Part shown: positions 48,151 through 56,758 of the stretch, piece by piece
Numbering within the stretch: the stretch's first letter is position 1
How the letters are laid out: every line of letters begins with the position of its first letter
Made by a program: the position numbers and the translations under genes
The notes under the pieces: generated by a model
Told to the model about the DNA's origin: nothing
The model's input: only the letters and a program-made list of their open reading frames with translations
Database searches by the model: none
Source of the DNA: an uncultured Chlorobiaceae bacterium
GTDB taxonomy: Bacteria > Bacteroidota > Chlorobiia > Chlorobiales > Chlorobiaceae
NCBI GenBank assembly: GCA_903820085.1
Contig: CAIJGA010000008.1
Span: 62,001-126,000, forward strand
Length of the DNA stretch: 64,000 nt
Direction of reading: 5' to 3'

Positions 48151-48540
48151 TTATATGATTTTTTTGTCGATATATCGCTGGAGGCAGGCAAACCCCAGAT
48201 CTTTTGCAGAACGGAGGGCTTCAAGCCCGATGGCCGACAGTGCACTTTTCTGCTCCGAAGGCACGCGTTCCATCGGAGGGCAGGCTGTTTGTCCTGACGG
48301 AGTTGAGGCTTGGCTGCTGCCCCTGAGCGCCTTTCCGATCAGCAACCCTGCAACGAACGTTATCGCGGTGGCAGGAAATGGGTATTTTTTGACAAGCTTT
48401 ACCGGCGAAAGCTCTGTCTGAATCTCCTCTTTCAGCTTCCGTGTTCTTGCCTTGATCTGTGCCTCTTTTTCTGAAATAGTGTTCTGCAACTCTTCGATGC
48501 GTGCCTGAATACTGGCTAACGGCTCATTTGTTGTAGTCAT
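48151..48540 (-). CDS. Small membrane-associated protein, YqjK/DUF3618-like position
   Basis: The 129-residue protein has an N-terminal coiled coil (ARIEELQNTISEKEAQIKAR) followed by the segment KKYPFPATAITFVAGLLIGKAL, a single membrane anchor with a Gly-rich end. It overlaps the upstream gene by 17 bp. The order and the repeated pattern 'helix, then YPxxA...GxLxG' resemble the third member of the yqjDEK-type membrane protein set. The function is unknown. Confidence 0.65.
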   Translation of the reverse strand: MTTTNEPLASIQARIEELQNTISEKEAQIKARTRKLKEEIQTELSPVKLVKKYPFPATAITFVAGLLIGKALRGSSQASTPSGQTACPPMERVPSEQKSALSAIGLEALRSAKDLGFACLQRYIDKKII

Positions 48541-48925
48541 GGAGCGATAAAAGAATTTTCTGAATCAGGTTTTTCAGGAGCAATGGCCTGAATTTGGTGA
48601 AAAACAAAAAGCATGAAAGAAAAAGAAGGCTCACGAAGAGGTAACCGAGAAAAACATGACCCACAAGCTCGCCCACCAGCAGTGCAAGAGTGGTGACCAG
48701 GTAAGCAATTCCGATAAGGAGTATAACGCCAAGCATCGCCAATGCGGCAACAACCGCAATCTTTTCGGTCATCTCAATCTTGAGCAACTCGAATTTTGCT
48801 TCTACAATAGCGAGCACATCATGGTACGTCGACGTTACCGTATCATCAAGAAGCTTGGGAATGCCGGTACGCTTGCGGTTTAATGGGCTTGAACCCTGAT
48901 CTTTTTCTGCTTGACGATTCATCAT
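48524..48925 (-). CDS. Holin-superfamily-III / YqjE-like membrane protein
   Basis: The 133-residue protein has a helical N-terminus (HDVLAIVEAKFELLKIEMTEK) and two closely spaced membrane segments with a tight turn, the pattern of the phage-holin III / YqjE (DUF1469-like) family. Despite the family name there are no phage genes near it. It sits between the DUF883-like and YqjK-like genes, overlapping the latter by 17 bp, so the three are one operon. Confidence 0.7.
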   Translation of the reverse strand: MMNRQAEKDQGSSPLNRKRTGIPKLLDDTVTSTYHDVLAIVEAKFELLKIEMTEKIAVVAALAMLGVILLIGIAYLVTTLALLVGELVGHVFLGYLFVSLLFLSCFLFFTKFRPLLLKNLIQKILLSLHDYNK

Positions 48926-48951
48926 GTTTACCGAATGGTCAAATGCCCTGA

Positions 48952-49230
48952 TTATCGCCTTTTATTTATGAGAAGTCCGAACAGTGCACCAGCTCCGAGT
49001 GAGACGAGCATTGCCTGAGTTGGATATTTTTTGATATAGGTACTCGTTTTTTCTGCGCTGTTTACCAGCCAATCATACGATTCGCTCTCTTTGAAACTGG
49101 AAAAAGTTTCCGAGATGATATCACTGATCTCTTTGAGCGGTTCCGGAATGCTGGTTTCGTGTTGCGGTTCACGAACCGGATCTGTTGGCTCGCCGCTGTG
49201 ATGAATGGTAACCTGAACTTCCTGTTCCAT
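48952..49230 (-). CDS. DUF883/YqjD-ElaB-like membrane-anchored protein
   Basis: The 92-residue protein has a soluble helical N-terminus and a C-terminal anchor with the family pattern SAEKTSTYIKKYPTQAMLVS and GAGALFGLLINKRR. YqjD/ElaB proteins are inner-membrane, ribosome-associated stress proteins in enterobacteria. Here it leads the three-gene - strand operon. The assignment is based on the C-terminal pattern; length fits. Confidence 0.75.
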   Translation of the reverse strand: MEQEVQVTIHHSGEPTDPVREPQHETSIPEPLKEISDIISETFSSFKESESYDWLVNSAEKTSTYIKKYPTQAMLVSLGAGALFGLLINKRR

Positions 49231-49332
49231 ATGGGAGTGAAAACTTGTTATGTGTTGCTGAACACGAGTCTGGCTCTAAAAGAGTCTGGAGGCAATATAT
49301 AAAAACAATATGGTCTTTGCATGGCACTCTTG

Positions 49333-50067
49333 CTAGAGAAGCCGTCCGCCCTCTATCTTGATAATCTGGCCGGTGATATAGTCGCTTTCAAGAAGAAAGG
49401 TGATGCTTTTGACAATATCCAGGGGGTCACCAAGTCGCTTGAGCGGTATTTTTTTGATCATCTCTTCCTCAGAATCCATATCCTTGTCAGGATTCAGGGT
49501 AATCGTTCCTGGAGCAATAGAGTTGACCAGAACAGCGGGTGCAAACTCTTTTGCGAAAATTCTGGTCAGATGCTGTATTCCTGCTTTCGAGACGGTGTAG
49601 GGCGCAAAGTTTCGCCAGACAAGTTCGGCAGAAATATCCGTCATGGTAATGATGCGGGAGACGAATGGCTGTTTCCGCATAATTTTAACAGCTTCCTGCA
49701 TGGTGAAAAAAGTGCCCTTCAGATTGGTATCGACCAGACTGTCCCACTCCTCCTCAGTAATGTCGGGAAGGGGTGTGTTGAAAAAATTTGAAGCGCTGGT
49801 AATGAGCAGGTCAAGGCGGTCAAACTGTTGTCGGAACGCCGCAAAAGCGTTAATGATATCTCCGGTTTTCGAAACATCACACCGAATCATCTGTGATTCA
49901 GGGCTTATCCATCGGATTTTTTCAAGGGTTTCTGAAGCTCTTTTTTCAGAAGAGTGCCAGGTAAAGAAAATAATGTACCCCTGTCCCGCTACAGAAAGCG
50001 CAATTTCACTGCCAAGTATACCCGAAGCACCGGTCATGAAGCATACTTTCTTGCCCGAAGGTTTCAT
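49333..50067 (-). CDS. PTR1/FolM-like pteridine reductase (SDR family)
   Basis: The 244-residue SDR has TGASGILG at 12-19. Three details point to pteridine reductases rather than FabG. The motif [10 protein letters not shown] (91-100) replaces NNAG. An Asp (Asp144) stands where SDRs have the catalytic Ser. Asp144, Tyr157 and Lys161 have the same 13- and 4-residue spacing as Asp181/Tyr194/Lys198 of Leishmania PTR1. Such enzymes reduce biopterin, folate or dihydromonapterin with NADPH. It lies 82 bp behind modC, so a link to molybdopterin or tetrahydropterin metabolism is suggested by context. The substrate is not proven. Confidence 0.8.
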   Translation of the reverse strand: MKPSGKKVCFMTGASGILGSEIALSVAGQGYIIFFTWHSSEKRASETLEKIRWISPESQMIRCDVSKTGDIINAFAAFRQQFDRLDLLITSASNFFNTPLPDITEEEWDSLVDTNLKGTFFTMQEAVKIMRKQPFVSRIITMTDISAELVWRNFAPYTVSKAGIQHLTRIFAKEFAPAVLVNSIAPGTITLNPDKDMDSEEEMIKKIPLKRLGDPLDIVKSITFLLESDYITGQIIKIEGGRLL

Positions 50068-50149
50068 CTCTGCAACGGTTTATAGTTTTTCCTGACTCTT
50101 TTGTTGAACATGAATGCGGCATTAAAAGTTGAGTGCTCAGAGCTGGAAG

Positions 50150-51208
50150 TTATGCGAGTACCCTGAATGAAGAGGCCTTGATTGCGGCAAAAAGGGTTGA
50201 GCCGGGTGTAATATTGAGCTCCTCTGAGGCTGAACGGACAATTTCAGCGACAAGTTTTTCTCCGTTGACCGAAAGTACAATGCCGATTCTGCTGTCAGAC
50301 TCAAACATCTCGGTAACGGTGCACTCCAGAAGGTTCCGGGCGCTGATTGCTTCAGGATGCTTTTTAAAAAGGATGATTTCACGTGAAGAGAGCTCAAAAA
50401 GAGACTCTTCTGCTGGCTCTCCGGCTGAAACAAGCAGAGAATTTTTACCCCATTGGTAGGCCAAAAGGCCATGTTCATGGCGAGGGCTGGAAAGACGGAG
50501 CAGATTGAGATAGCCGTTCGGACTTTGTGCCATCCTCTTTCGGGCAAGCTGCTCGGGGGTTGTTCCATCAAGAGAACGGCCGTTTTTGATTTCCAGGATA
50601 TGGTCGGTCATCAGTTGCATCTCAGTCAGCGAATGCGAGATAAAAAGATAGGGGATACCGAACTTCTCGCCGACACTCCTCAGATAGGGAATTATCTGGA
50701 ACCGGAGGGCATCATCAAGTGCCGACAGAGGCTCATCCATAAGCAGGAGGCGCGGGTTTGCAAGAACAGCCCTGCCGAGAGCGACCCGCTGTTTTTCTCC
50801 ACCGGAAAGATTTTCAACTCCCCGACCCAAAAGGGGCTGCAGTTGAAGCAGGTCGACGAGCGCTTCAGCCTTGATAAGACGATTTTCCGGTCGGCACCGT
50901 TTATAGCCATACATCAGGTTCGCCTTTACGTCCATGTGGGGAAAAAGCATCGCCTGCTGAAAAACAATGGCAATGCGCCGCCTTTCCGCCGCCATATTGA
51001 TCTTTTTCCGGCTGCTGAACAGATACTCCCCGTCAAGCATAATTTCGCCTTTATCCGGTTCTATAAGGCCTGAAATGAGGTGAACCAACGTTGATTTGCC
51101 GCTGCCGGACTCACCGAAGATACCTGTCCGTTCGCCGGCAATGTCGGTCTTGACCTGCAGGGAAAAGTTGCCAAGTTTTTTTTCGATGTCGATATGCAGC
51201 ATCATCAT
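50150..51208 (-). CDS. modC: Molybdate ABC transporter ATP-binding protein
   Basis: The 352-residue ATPase has Walker A GESGSGKST, signature LSGGEKQRVALGRA and Walker B LLLMDEPLSALD. The C-terminal ~75 residues are a mop/TOBE domain (ECTVTEMFESDSRIGIVL) that binds molybdate oxyanion. It energises uptake through ModB. It overlaps modB by 4 bp (51205-51208). Confidence 0.94.
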   Translation of the reverse strand: MMMLHIDIEKKLGNFSLQVKTDIAGERTGIFGESGSGKSTLVHLISGLIEPDKGEIMLDGEYLFSSRKKINMAAERRRIAIVFQQAMLFPHMDVKANLMYGYKRCRPENRLIKAEALVDLLQLQPLLGRGVENLSGGEKQRVALGRAVLANPRLLLMDEPLSALDDALRFQIIPYLRSVGEKFGIPYLFISHSLTEMQLMTDHILEIKNGRSLDGTTPEQLARKRMAQSPNGYLNLLRLSSPRHEHGLLAYQWGKNSLLVSAGEPAEESLFELSSREIILFKKHPEAISARNLLECTVTEMFESDSRIGIVLSVNGEKLVAEIVRSASEELNITPGSTLFAAIKASSFRVLA

Positions 51209-51888
51209 GCGCGGCCTCGGTGAAGTTTACGGCTGAGCAGTTCATGCAGAAAGAGTACGACGACTGAAATAATCACCGATACCATGCAGAGCGAGAGAGC
51301 CATGGCAGTGCTTGAAGGGGAGCTGGCATAGTCATAGATAGCAAGAGGGATCGTTTGCGTTACTCCAGGAATATTGCCGGCTACAATGATGGTGGCTCCG
51401 AATTCACCCAGACTTCTGGCAAACATCAGCGACGAGCCCGCCAGAATTCCCCTCAGAGAGAGTGGCAGAATGATGGTCAGGAGGGTATCGTACCAGTGAG
51501 CGCCAAGACTGCGTGAAGCTTCGATAAGTTGCTGGTCAATCGACTCCATACCGAGGCGGATGGAGCGAACCAGAAGCGGAAACCCGACCGTTGCAGAGGC
51601 AATAACAGCCGCTTTCCAGCTGAAGATGATGCGTATTCCCGATGCTGCAAGCAGGTGGCCAATCCAGCCGTTTTTACCGAGGGTCAGCAACAGGAAATAG
51701 CCGATGACAACCGGGGGAAGTGTCAGTGGCAGATTGACAAAAACTTCAAGCAGCACTTTGCCCTTGAACGGCTTGAAGACGATCAGCCAGGCAACGGCAA
51801 AACCGAAAGGTAACGAGAGGGCTGTCGCGGTCAGCGCAACTTTCATCGACATCCCTATGGAGACGATATCTTCCGGTGTCAGCAACAT
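51205..51888 (-). CDS. modB: Molybdate ABC transporter permease
   Basis: The 227-residue permease has five to six membrane segments and the EAA loop EASRSLGAHWYDTLLTIILP that contacts ModC. The C-terminal region FARSLGEFGATIIVAGNIPG is characteristic of the molybdate/sulfate permease family. It lies between modA (1-bp gap) and modC (4-bp overlap). Confidence 0.94.
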   Translation of the reverse strand: MLLTPEDIVSIGMSMKVALTATALSLPFGFAVAWLIVFKPFKGKVLLEVFVNLPLTLPPVVIGYFLLLTLGKNGWIGHLLAASGIRIIFSWKAAVIASATVGFPLLVRSIRLGMESIDQQLIEASRSLGAHWYDTLLTIILPLSLRGILAGSSLMFARSLGEFGATIIVAGNIPGVTQTIPLAIYDYASSPSSTAMALSLCMVSVIISVVVLFLHELLSRKLHRGRA

Positions 51889-51889
51889 G

Positions 51890-52639
51890 TTATTTCAAAA
51901 CAAAGTCGAATTTACGAAGAACCGATTTGGCTTCTGCGCCCTGCAAATAAATTTCAAATGCCTGTGCTTCGCTGTTTTTTGCTGCTTTCAGGGTCAAAGC
52001 CATCGGGTAAACAACTCTCGGGTAGAGTTTTTGTGGCACGATAAAGAGCAGTTTTGCTTTTTGAGCCTGCAAAGCATCTGTACGGTAAACAAACGCGGCG
52101 TCCACTTCGCCAAGTTCAGCATACATGAGGCACTCCCTTACATCCTTGGCCATGACCAGCTTGCCGGCAAGTTTATCAGCCATGCCTGCTGTTGTCATGG
52201 CTGCCATGGCATACTCTCCAGCGGGGACGCTTTTTGGGCTCCCGATAGCAATCTTGTCCAGTTTTGTCAGATCGTTCATTGTCGATACTCTTTTTGTCGT
52301 TGTTCCTGCAACAACCAGCGAATTGAAGGCAAACGTTTTTTCGCTGCTTCCGTCGACAAGCTTTTTTCCCTTCAGGTAATTGATCCACTCGGTGTTTGCT
52401 GAAATAAAGAGGTCAGCCGGGGCACCATTTTCGATTTGACCGGCAAGTGTTCCGGAAGAACCGAAATTTTTAATAAAAACAGTCCCTGGATGTTTTGCCT
52501 GGTAACTCGCGCTCAGCTCATTGATCACCTCTTTCAGGCTTGCGGCAACAGAGAGGTTCAGCTCACCGGCAATTGCAGGAACCGCCATAGTGAAAAAGGC
52601 AAAACAGAGGCAGGCGATGCGTTTTATTGACTGAATCAT
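51890..52639 (-). CDS. modA: Molybdate-binding periplasmic protein
   Basis: The 249-residue protein has a signal peptide ending near AIAGE. The body begins LNLSVAASLKEVINEL and includes FGSSGTLAGQIENGAPADLF, the ModA oxyanion-binding pattern, with a later YRTDAL segment. It delivers molybdate to ModBC. No MoCo riboswitch or ModE box was evident in the 600-bp region upstream. Confidence 0.93.
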   Translation of the reverse strand: MIQSIKRIACLCFAFFTMAVPAIAGELNLSVAASLKEVINELSASYQAKHPGTVFIKNFGSSGTLAGQIENGAPADLFISANTEWINYLKGKKLVDGSSEKTFAFNSLVVAGTTTKRVSTMNDLTKLDKIAIGSPKSVPAGEYAMAAMTTAGMADKLAGKLVMAKDVRECLMYAELGEVDAAFVYRTDALQAQKAKLLFIVPQKLYPRVVYPMALTLKAAKNSEAQAFEIYLQGAEAKSVLRKFDFVLK

Positions 52640-53239
52640 TGCTGTAGATGTTTTATGGTTGTAAGTCTTCCGCGTCCGGGTAGCAATGCCTGACGCATAC
52701 TCCAGCAGATTCAGGGCAACTTTTCATCCTGTGTGAAGGCTGCTCGCTGATCCGCTGGCCTCAAGCATGATTATGCTGTTTTGACCTGATATTATGTACA
52801 TCTCGAGGCGCAAAAAAATACTTTCATTACACCGAAAGCTCAGAAATCGGCAACCGCTGGCAAAAGTTAGCAGCTGGTTGCAGTTGAGTGTTATTCGTTT
52901 AGAAAGTATTTATTATTGTGGCTGATTGGCCTATAACAATAAATTAATTCTATTTTATAGATATTACGGCTTATTTATTTAGAATAATGAGTTTTCTATT
53001 CTTGTTTTTGGTTACGGAATTATTCTTTATCTGCGTCATCCGCGGTTAGCTGTCAAATCGTTTTTTTATGCGTTATGCAGTATCGAGTATAACGGTTTAT
53101 CTCTTTGTTGAAAACGCTTTTTTAAAGCAATGATACTGAACGGGAGGAACAGAATTGATCATTCTTGCCAGCTTTTCATTGCGGATAGATTTTTTCTCTT
53201 TTTTTCTGTTGTATTAATCGTATATTTGCGATCAGCAAT
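52640..53239. other. Gene-poor 600-bp region between modA and arsR
   Basis: No convincing gene covers this interval. The right half is AT-rich. Two divergent transcription units (mod and ars) start from its ends, so promoters must be here. A possible 20-codon leader frame with a strong ribosome binding site lies at 53155-53217 and an operator-like box at 53217-53232. No tRNA, CRISPR or insertion sequence is seen. Confidence 0.6.
53217..53232. promoter_or_regulatory. Operator-like box upstream of arsR
   Basis: ATCGTATATTTGCGAT is an imperfect palindrome (12 of 16 bases symmetric) ending 7 bp before the first arsR ATG. A near-copy lies 5' of the thioredoxin-like gene at 53671-53686. Such shared palindromes next to an ArsR-family gene are typical autoregulatory operators; binding is inferred. 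Confidence 0.65.
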
Positions 53240-53593
53240 ATGAAAGGATTTGCGGTTATGAAAAGAACGTTGTCGTCGGTTGAGTATAGCGGTGAGGAGG
53301 AGATCATGGCTTCAATTGCCAAGGCTATCAGCCATCCTGTGCGAATTAAAATATTAAAGTTGCTTGCCAGCCGCCAATGTTGCTTTACGGGTGAGTTGAC
53401 GGAGATTATTCCCATGGCGCAGTCTACGATTTCGCAGCATCTCAAGGCGTTGCTTGAAGCTGGTCTGATTCAGGGTGAAATCAATCCTCCGAAGGTGCGG
53501 TACTGTATCAATCTGGAGACTTGGTTAACGGCTTCAACTCTTCTTGGCGGTTTTTTTAATGCTGATTTGACCTGCAGGTGCGAGTGCCGCTGA
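53240..53593 (+). CDS. arsR: ArsR-family metalloregulator
   Basis: The 117-residue winged-helix repressor has HTH QSTISQHLKALLEAGLIQGE. The cysteines differ from the classic ELCVCD pair: Cys47-Cys48 in SRQCCFTGEL, Cys89, and a C-terminal CRCECR with three more. The metalloid site is therefore probably built from these. An in-frame ATG at 53258 with AAAGGA upstream is an alternative start. Release of the operator by As(III) is the usual mechanism. It heads the arsenic island. Confidence 0.88.
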   Translation: MKGFAVMKRTLSSVEYSGEEEIMASIAKAISHPVRIKILKLLASRQCCFTGELTEIIPMAQSTISQHLKALLEAGLIQGEINPPKVRYCINLETWLTASTLLGGFFNADLTCRCECR

Positions 53594-53670
53594 GCAAAGT
53601 TTATTTGAATCCCCGATGCAACGAAATGCTTGCTGCAAAGGGTTTGAATTTGTTTTTCTTTTGTTAAATA

Positions 53671-53686
53671 ATCGTTCATTTGCGAT
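53671..53686. promoter_or_regulatory. Operator-like box upstream of the thioredoxin-like gene
   Basis: ATCGTTCATTTGCGAT matches the box before arsR at 14 of 16 positions and is itself a weaker palindrome. It lies 23 bp before the ATG at 53710, suggesting a second ArsR-controlled start within the island. Confidence 0.65.
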
Positions 53687-53709
53687 AAACGCATAAATAA
53701 TAAAACACA

Positions 53710-54006
53710 ATGAAAAAAGTTAAAATTCTTGGGAGCGGCTGTGCATCATGCAATCAGCTTGTCGAAGCCGTAAAAGCCGTTATTGCCGCAGAAGGAATTA
53801 ATGCTTCGGTTGAAAAAGTCGAGGACATCCAGCAGATCATGGCTTACAACGTGATCTCGACTCCGGCGCTTGTTGTTGATGAGCGTGTGCTCTGTAAAGG
53901 TCGGGTTCCTTCCCGTGAAGAGATTAAAGAGCTTTTGACCGCAAAATCGCAGGGCTGCTGCTGCGGGACTCAAGGCCACAAGGAGAAGGGCTCAAGCTGC
54001 TGTTAG
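53710..54006 (+). CDS. Small thioredoxin-fold protein with Cys-rich tail
   Basis: The 98-residue protein opens VKILGSGCASCNQL with the redox pair Cys11/Cys14, the pattern of the TM0996/MTH895-like redox-active disulfide family, and keeps the cis-Pro region STPALVVDE. The last ~20 residues are rich in cysteine (GCCCG and a terminal CC), unlike the bare fold, and look like a metalloid-binding tail. It sits between arsR and the ArsP-like permease and has its own operator box. It may reduce or deliver metalloids; this is inference. Confidence 0.8.
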   Translation: MKKVKILGSGCASCNQLVEAVKAVIAAEGINASVEKVEDIQQIMAYNVISTPALVVDERVLCKGRVPSREEIKELLTAKSQGCCCGTQGHKEKGSSCC

Positions 54007-54074
54007 CGGATGCCGGTCTTCTTCCTGTAAAGAGACAGAAATAGAGATAGAAACACAATTATTGTTAAAGCAGT

Positions 54075-55136
54075 ATGGAAAGTTCCCGGCAACAATCCCG
54101 TAAGGCTCTCGGGCTGGAAAGTGTGCAATGGCTCTCAGGCGTTCTAGCCGGGGCTCTCTTCTGGATTCTGCTGTACAGCAATCTGGAATGGTTTGCTGCT
54201 CTCTCTCTGCAGTTTGCAGGAATGACCCGCACCAACCGTTTCGGCGAAGCGCTTTACTTCTTTATCTATGAAGTCCCGAAAGTGCTGCTGCTCCTCACCG
54301 CTGTGGTCTTTCTGATGGGAGTGGTGCATACCTTTATTTCTGCCGAGCGTACCCGCGCATTGCTTTCGGGTCGGCGTACCGGGGTGGGAAACGTTATGGC
54401 GGCTTGCCTCGGCATTGTAACGCCTTTTTGTTCCTGCTCCGCAGTACCGCTTTTCATCGGCTTTCTTCAGGCGGGTGTGCCGCTGGGTGTTACCTTTTCG
54501 TTTCTTATTGCAGCTCCGATGATCAATGAAGTTGCCCTTGCACTGCTTTTCGGCATGTTCGGCTGGAAGGTTGCCCTACTCTATTCGGGTATGGGCCTTG
54601 CTGTTGCAATTATTGCAGGCGTGGTGATAGGAAAGCTCCGCATGGAGCGCTATCTGGAAGAGTGGGTGCAGAAATTGCAGGAGAGAACGATTTCCCCCGA
54701 AGTGGAGGGCGAGATGATGAGCTTGCCCCTGCGGATACAGGAGGGTATTCGCCACGTTCGTGAGATTGTTGGCAAGGTGTGGCTTTATATTGTGATCGGG
54801 GTAGGGCTCGGTGCAGGAATTCATGGTTACGTCCCCGAAAATTTCATGGCGTCACTGATGGGCAACAGTGTCTGGTGGTCGGTTCCCGTTGCTGTGCTGA
54901 TAGGCGTTCCCATGTATTCCAATGCTGCAGGTATTCTTCCTGTTGTACAGGCCCTGCTCGGCAAAGGCGCCGCCCTTGGTACGGTGATGGCCTTCATGAT
55001 GAGCGTCATCGCCCTTTCCGCTCCGGAAATGATCATTCTCCGCAAGGTATTGAAGCCACAGCTTATTGCCGTATTTGCTGGCGTCGTAGCGGCGGGAATC
55101 ATGCTGGTTGGCTTTGTCTTTAATCTTCTTTTATGA
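54075..55136 (+). CDS. DUF318/ArsP-like permease
   Basis: The 353-residue polytopic permease has about eight membrane segments in two groups joined by a charged loop (residues ~190-220). The conserved Cys cluster TPFCSCSAVPLFIGFLQAG near residues 117-135 is the family hallmark. ArsP members export methylated or aromatic arsenicals; others are of unknown use. Its place inside the arsenic island supports an arsenical substrate. Confidence 0.8.
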   Translation: MESSRQQSRKALGLESVQWLSGVLAGALFWILLYSNLEWFAALSLQFAGMTRTNRFGEALYFFIYEVPKVLLLLTAVVFLMGVVHTFISAERTRALLSGRRTGVGNVMAACLGIVTPFCSCSAVPLFIGFLQAGVPLGVTFSFLIAAPMINEVALALLFGMFGWKVALLYSGMGLAVAIIAGVVIGKLRMERYLEEWVQKLQERTISPEVEGEMMSLPLRIQEGIRHVREIVGKVWLYIVIGVGLGAGIHGYVPENFMASLMGNSVWWSVPVAVLIGVPMYSNAAGILPVVQALLGKGAALGTVMAFMMSVIALSAPEMIILRKVLKPQLIAVFAGVVAAGIMLVGFVFNLLL

Positions 55137-55137
55137 A

Positions 55138-55169
55138 CCGTAGGGGCGGGGCTTCTCCGCCCTATACGG
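55138..55169. repeat. GC-rich imperfect palindrome between permease and arsC
   Basis: CCGTAGGGGCGG (55138-55149) pairs with CCGCCCTATACGG (55157-55169) with small bulges around a GGCTTCT loop. No T-run follows, so it is more like a dispersed intergenic palindrome or a processing site than a terminator. Confidence 0.55.
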
Positions 55170-55245
55170 GTGTTTCAATCCTGCGTTCCCGATATGTCGA
55201 ATGCGTGTGCAGTCAAGTAATGGCGGTTCAAAACAAAACATAAAA

Positions 55246-55674
55246 ATGAAAAAATCAATTCTGATTCTCTGTACCGGAAACTCCTGTCGCAGCCAGATGG
55301 CCGAAGGGTTTCTTCGTTCGTTCGACAGTACACTCGAAGTCTATTCCGCAGGTACAAAACCCGCTGGGGCGGTTCATCCTCTTGCCGTGCAGGTGATGCG
55401 TGAAGAGTGGGTCGATATCAGCCTGAACATGCCGAAAAGTGTCGATGAGTTTCTCGGAAGAGCATTCGACTATGTGATAACAGTGTGCGACGGTGCCAAT
55501 GAGTCCTGCCCTGTTTTTACCGGTAAAGTAGAGCACCGCGAGCATATCGGTTTTGACGACCCTGCAGACGCAGAAGGAACAAAAGAGGAGCAGCTTGTCG
55601 TTTTCAGGCGCGTCCGAGACGAGATCAATCTGCGCTTCAGGCAGTTTTATAACGAAAATTTAACCTCGAAATAA
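55246..55674 (+). CDS. arsC: Arsenate reductase, thioredoxin-coupled LMW-PTP type (first copy)
   Basis: The ATG at 55246 ([14 protein letters not shown]) is the natural start, giving 142 residues; the in-frame ATG at 55201 would add a tail not found in the family. The phosphatase-like loop CTGNSCRS supplies nucleophile Cys9. Cys81 and Cys88 complete the disulfide cascade seen in S. aureus-type ArsC (Cys10/82/89). It reduces arsenate to arsenite. acr3 follows after 2 bp. Confidence 0.93.
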   Translation: MKKSILILCTGNSCRSQMAEGFLRSFDSTLEVYSAGTKPAGAVHPLAVQVMREEWVDISLNMPKSVDEFLGRAFDYVITVCDGANESCPVFTGKVEHREHIGFDDPADAEGTKEEQLVVFRRVRDEINLRFRQFYNENLTSK

Positions 55675-55676
55675 TC

Positions 55677-56732
55677 ATGAGTATTGCTGCAAAACAGTTG
55701 TCATTCCTTGACCGCTATCTGACGCTCTGGATTTTTCTGGCCATGGGTGCAGGGGTGCTCTCCGGCTGGCTCTATCCCGCCATTCCCGGCTTCTGGAACC
55801 TTTTTCAGTCCGGGACTACAAATATGCTGATAGCCGCAGGGCTTATCGTCATGATGTACCCTCCGCTGGCAAAGGTCAAGTATGAAGAGTTGGGTGACGT
55901 TTTCCGCAACACAAAGGTGCTTGCGCTGTCGCTTGTGCAGAACTGGATAATCGGCCCGATTCTGATGTTCGTGCTTGCCGTCCTCCTGCTCTCCGACATG
56001 CCGCACTACATGGCGGGCCTCATCATGATCGGTCTTGCCCGCTGCATCGCCATGGTCATTGTCTGGAATGAGCTTGCCAAGGGAGATACCGAGTATGCCG
56101 CCGGGCTTGTCGCCTTCAACTCGATTTTCCAGGTGCTTTTCTTTCCCCTCTATGCATGGATCTTTCTGACCGTGCTGCCCAGGTGGCTTGGCATAAGCTC
56201 CTTTGCCGTCGATATCTCCATCGCCGATATTGCCCTCTCGGTCTTTATCTACCTTGGGATTCCCTTTATTGCCGGATTTCTGACCCGCTTTGTGCTGCTG
56301 CGCCTGAAAGGAAAGGAGTGGTATGAAGGCTCGTTTATCCCCCGTATCAGCCCGCTGACGCTGATCGCCCTGCTCTTTACCATTGTCGTGATGTTCTCGC
56401 TGAAGGGCAGCTCCATCATCCAGATTCCCTTTGATGTAGTGCGCATTGCCATTCCCCTCATGATCTACTTTGTGATCATGTTCCTGCTCTCCTTTTATAT
56501 GGGTCGCAAGTTTGGCGCAGGCTACTCCAAAACCGCAACGCTCGCCTTTACCGCTGCCAGCAACAATTTCGAGCTTGCCATTGCTGTGGCAGTCGCCACC
56601 TTCGGTATCAATTCAGGCGAAGCCTTTGCCGCAGTTATCGGGCCCCTTGTCGAAGTCCCGGCCCTGATTGCGCTGGTTAATGTCTCGCTCTGGTTCAAAG
56701 GAAAATACTTCGCAGAAACAAGAGAAGCCTGA
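55677..56732 (+). CDS. acr3: Acr3-type arsenite efflux permease
   Basis: The 351-residue protein with ten membrane segments matches the Acr3/BASS fold. The family Cys is in [19 protein letters not shown] (about residues 119-137) and the [15 protein letters not shown] segment follows. It exports As(III), probably by proton antiport or with ArsA. It lies between the two arsC genes, immediately behind the first. Confidence 0.95.
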   Translation: MSIAAKQLSFLDRYLTLWIFLAMGAGVLSGWLYPAIPGFWNLFQSGTTNMLIAAGLIVMMYPPLAKVKYEELGDVFRNTKVLALSLVQNWIIGPILMFVLAVLLLSDMPHYMAGLIMIGLARCIAMVIVWNELAKGDTEYAAGLVAFNSIFQVLFFPLYAWIFLTVLPRWLGISSFAVDISIADIALSVFIYLGIPFIAGFLTRFVLLRLKGKEWYEGSFIPRISPLTLIALLFTIVVMFSLKGSSIIQIPFDVVRIAIPLMIYFVIMFLLSFYMGRKFGAGYSKTATLAFTAASNNFELAIAVAVATFGINSGEAFAAVIGPLVEVPALIALVNVSLWFKGKYFAETREA

Positions 56733-56758
56733 TATCAACTCATTAATCCTCATTCCAC

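Noticed and set aside
48524-48925. Prophage holin
   Set aside because: The holin-III label is a family name; there are no lysis, structural or integrase genes nearby and the neighbours resemble the yqjDEK set.
52640-52800. MoCo riboswitch or ModE site upstream of modA
   Set aside because: I looked for the conserved riboswitch core and for ATCGCTATATA-type repeats and did not find a convincing match.
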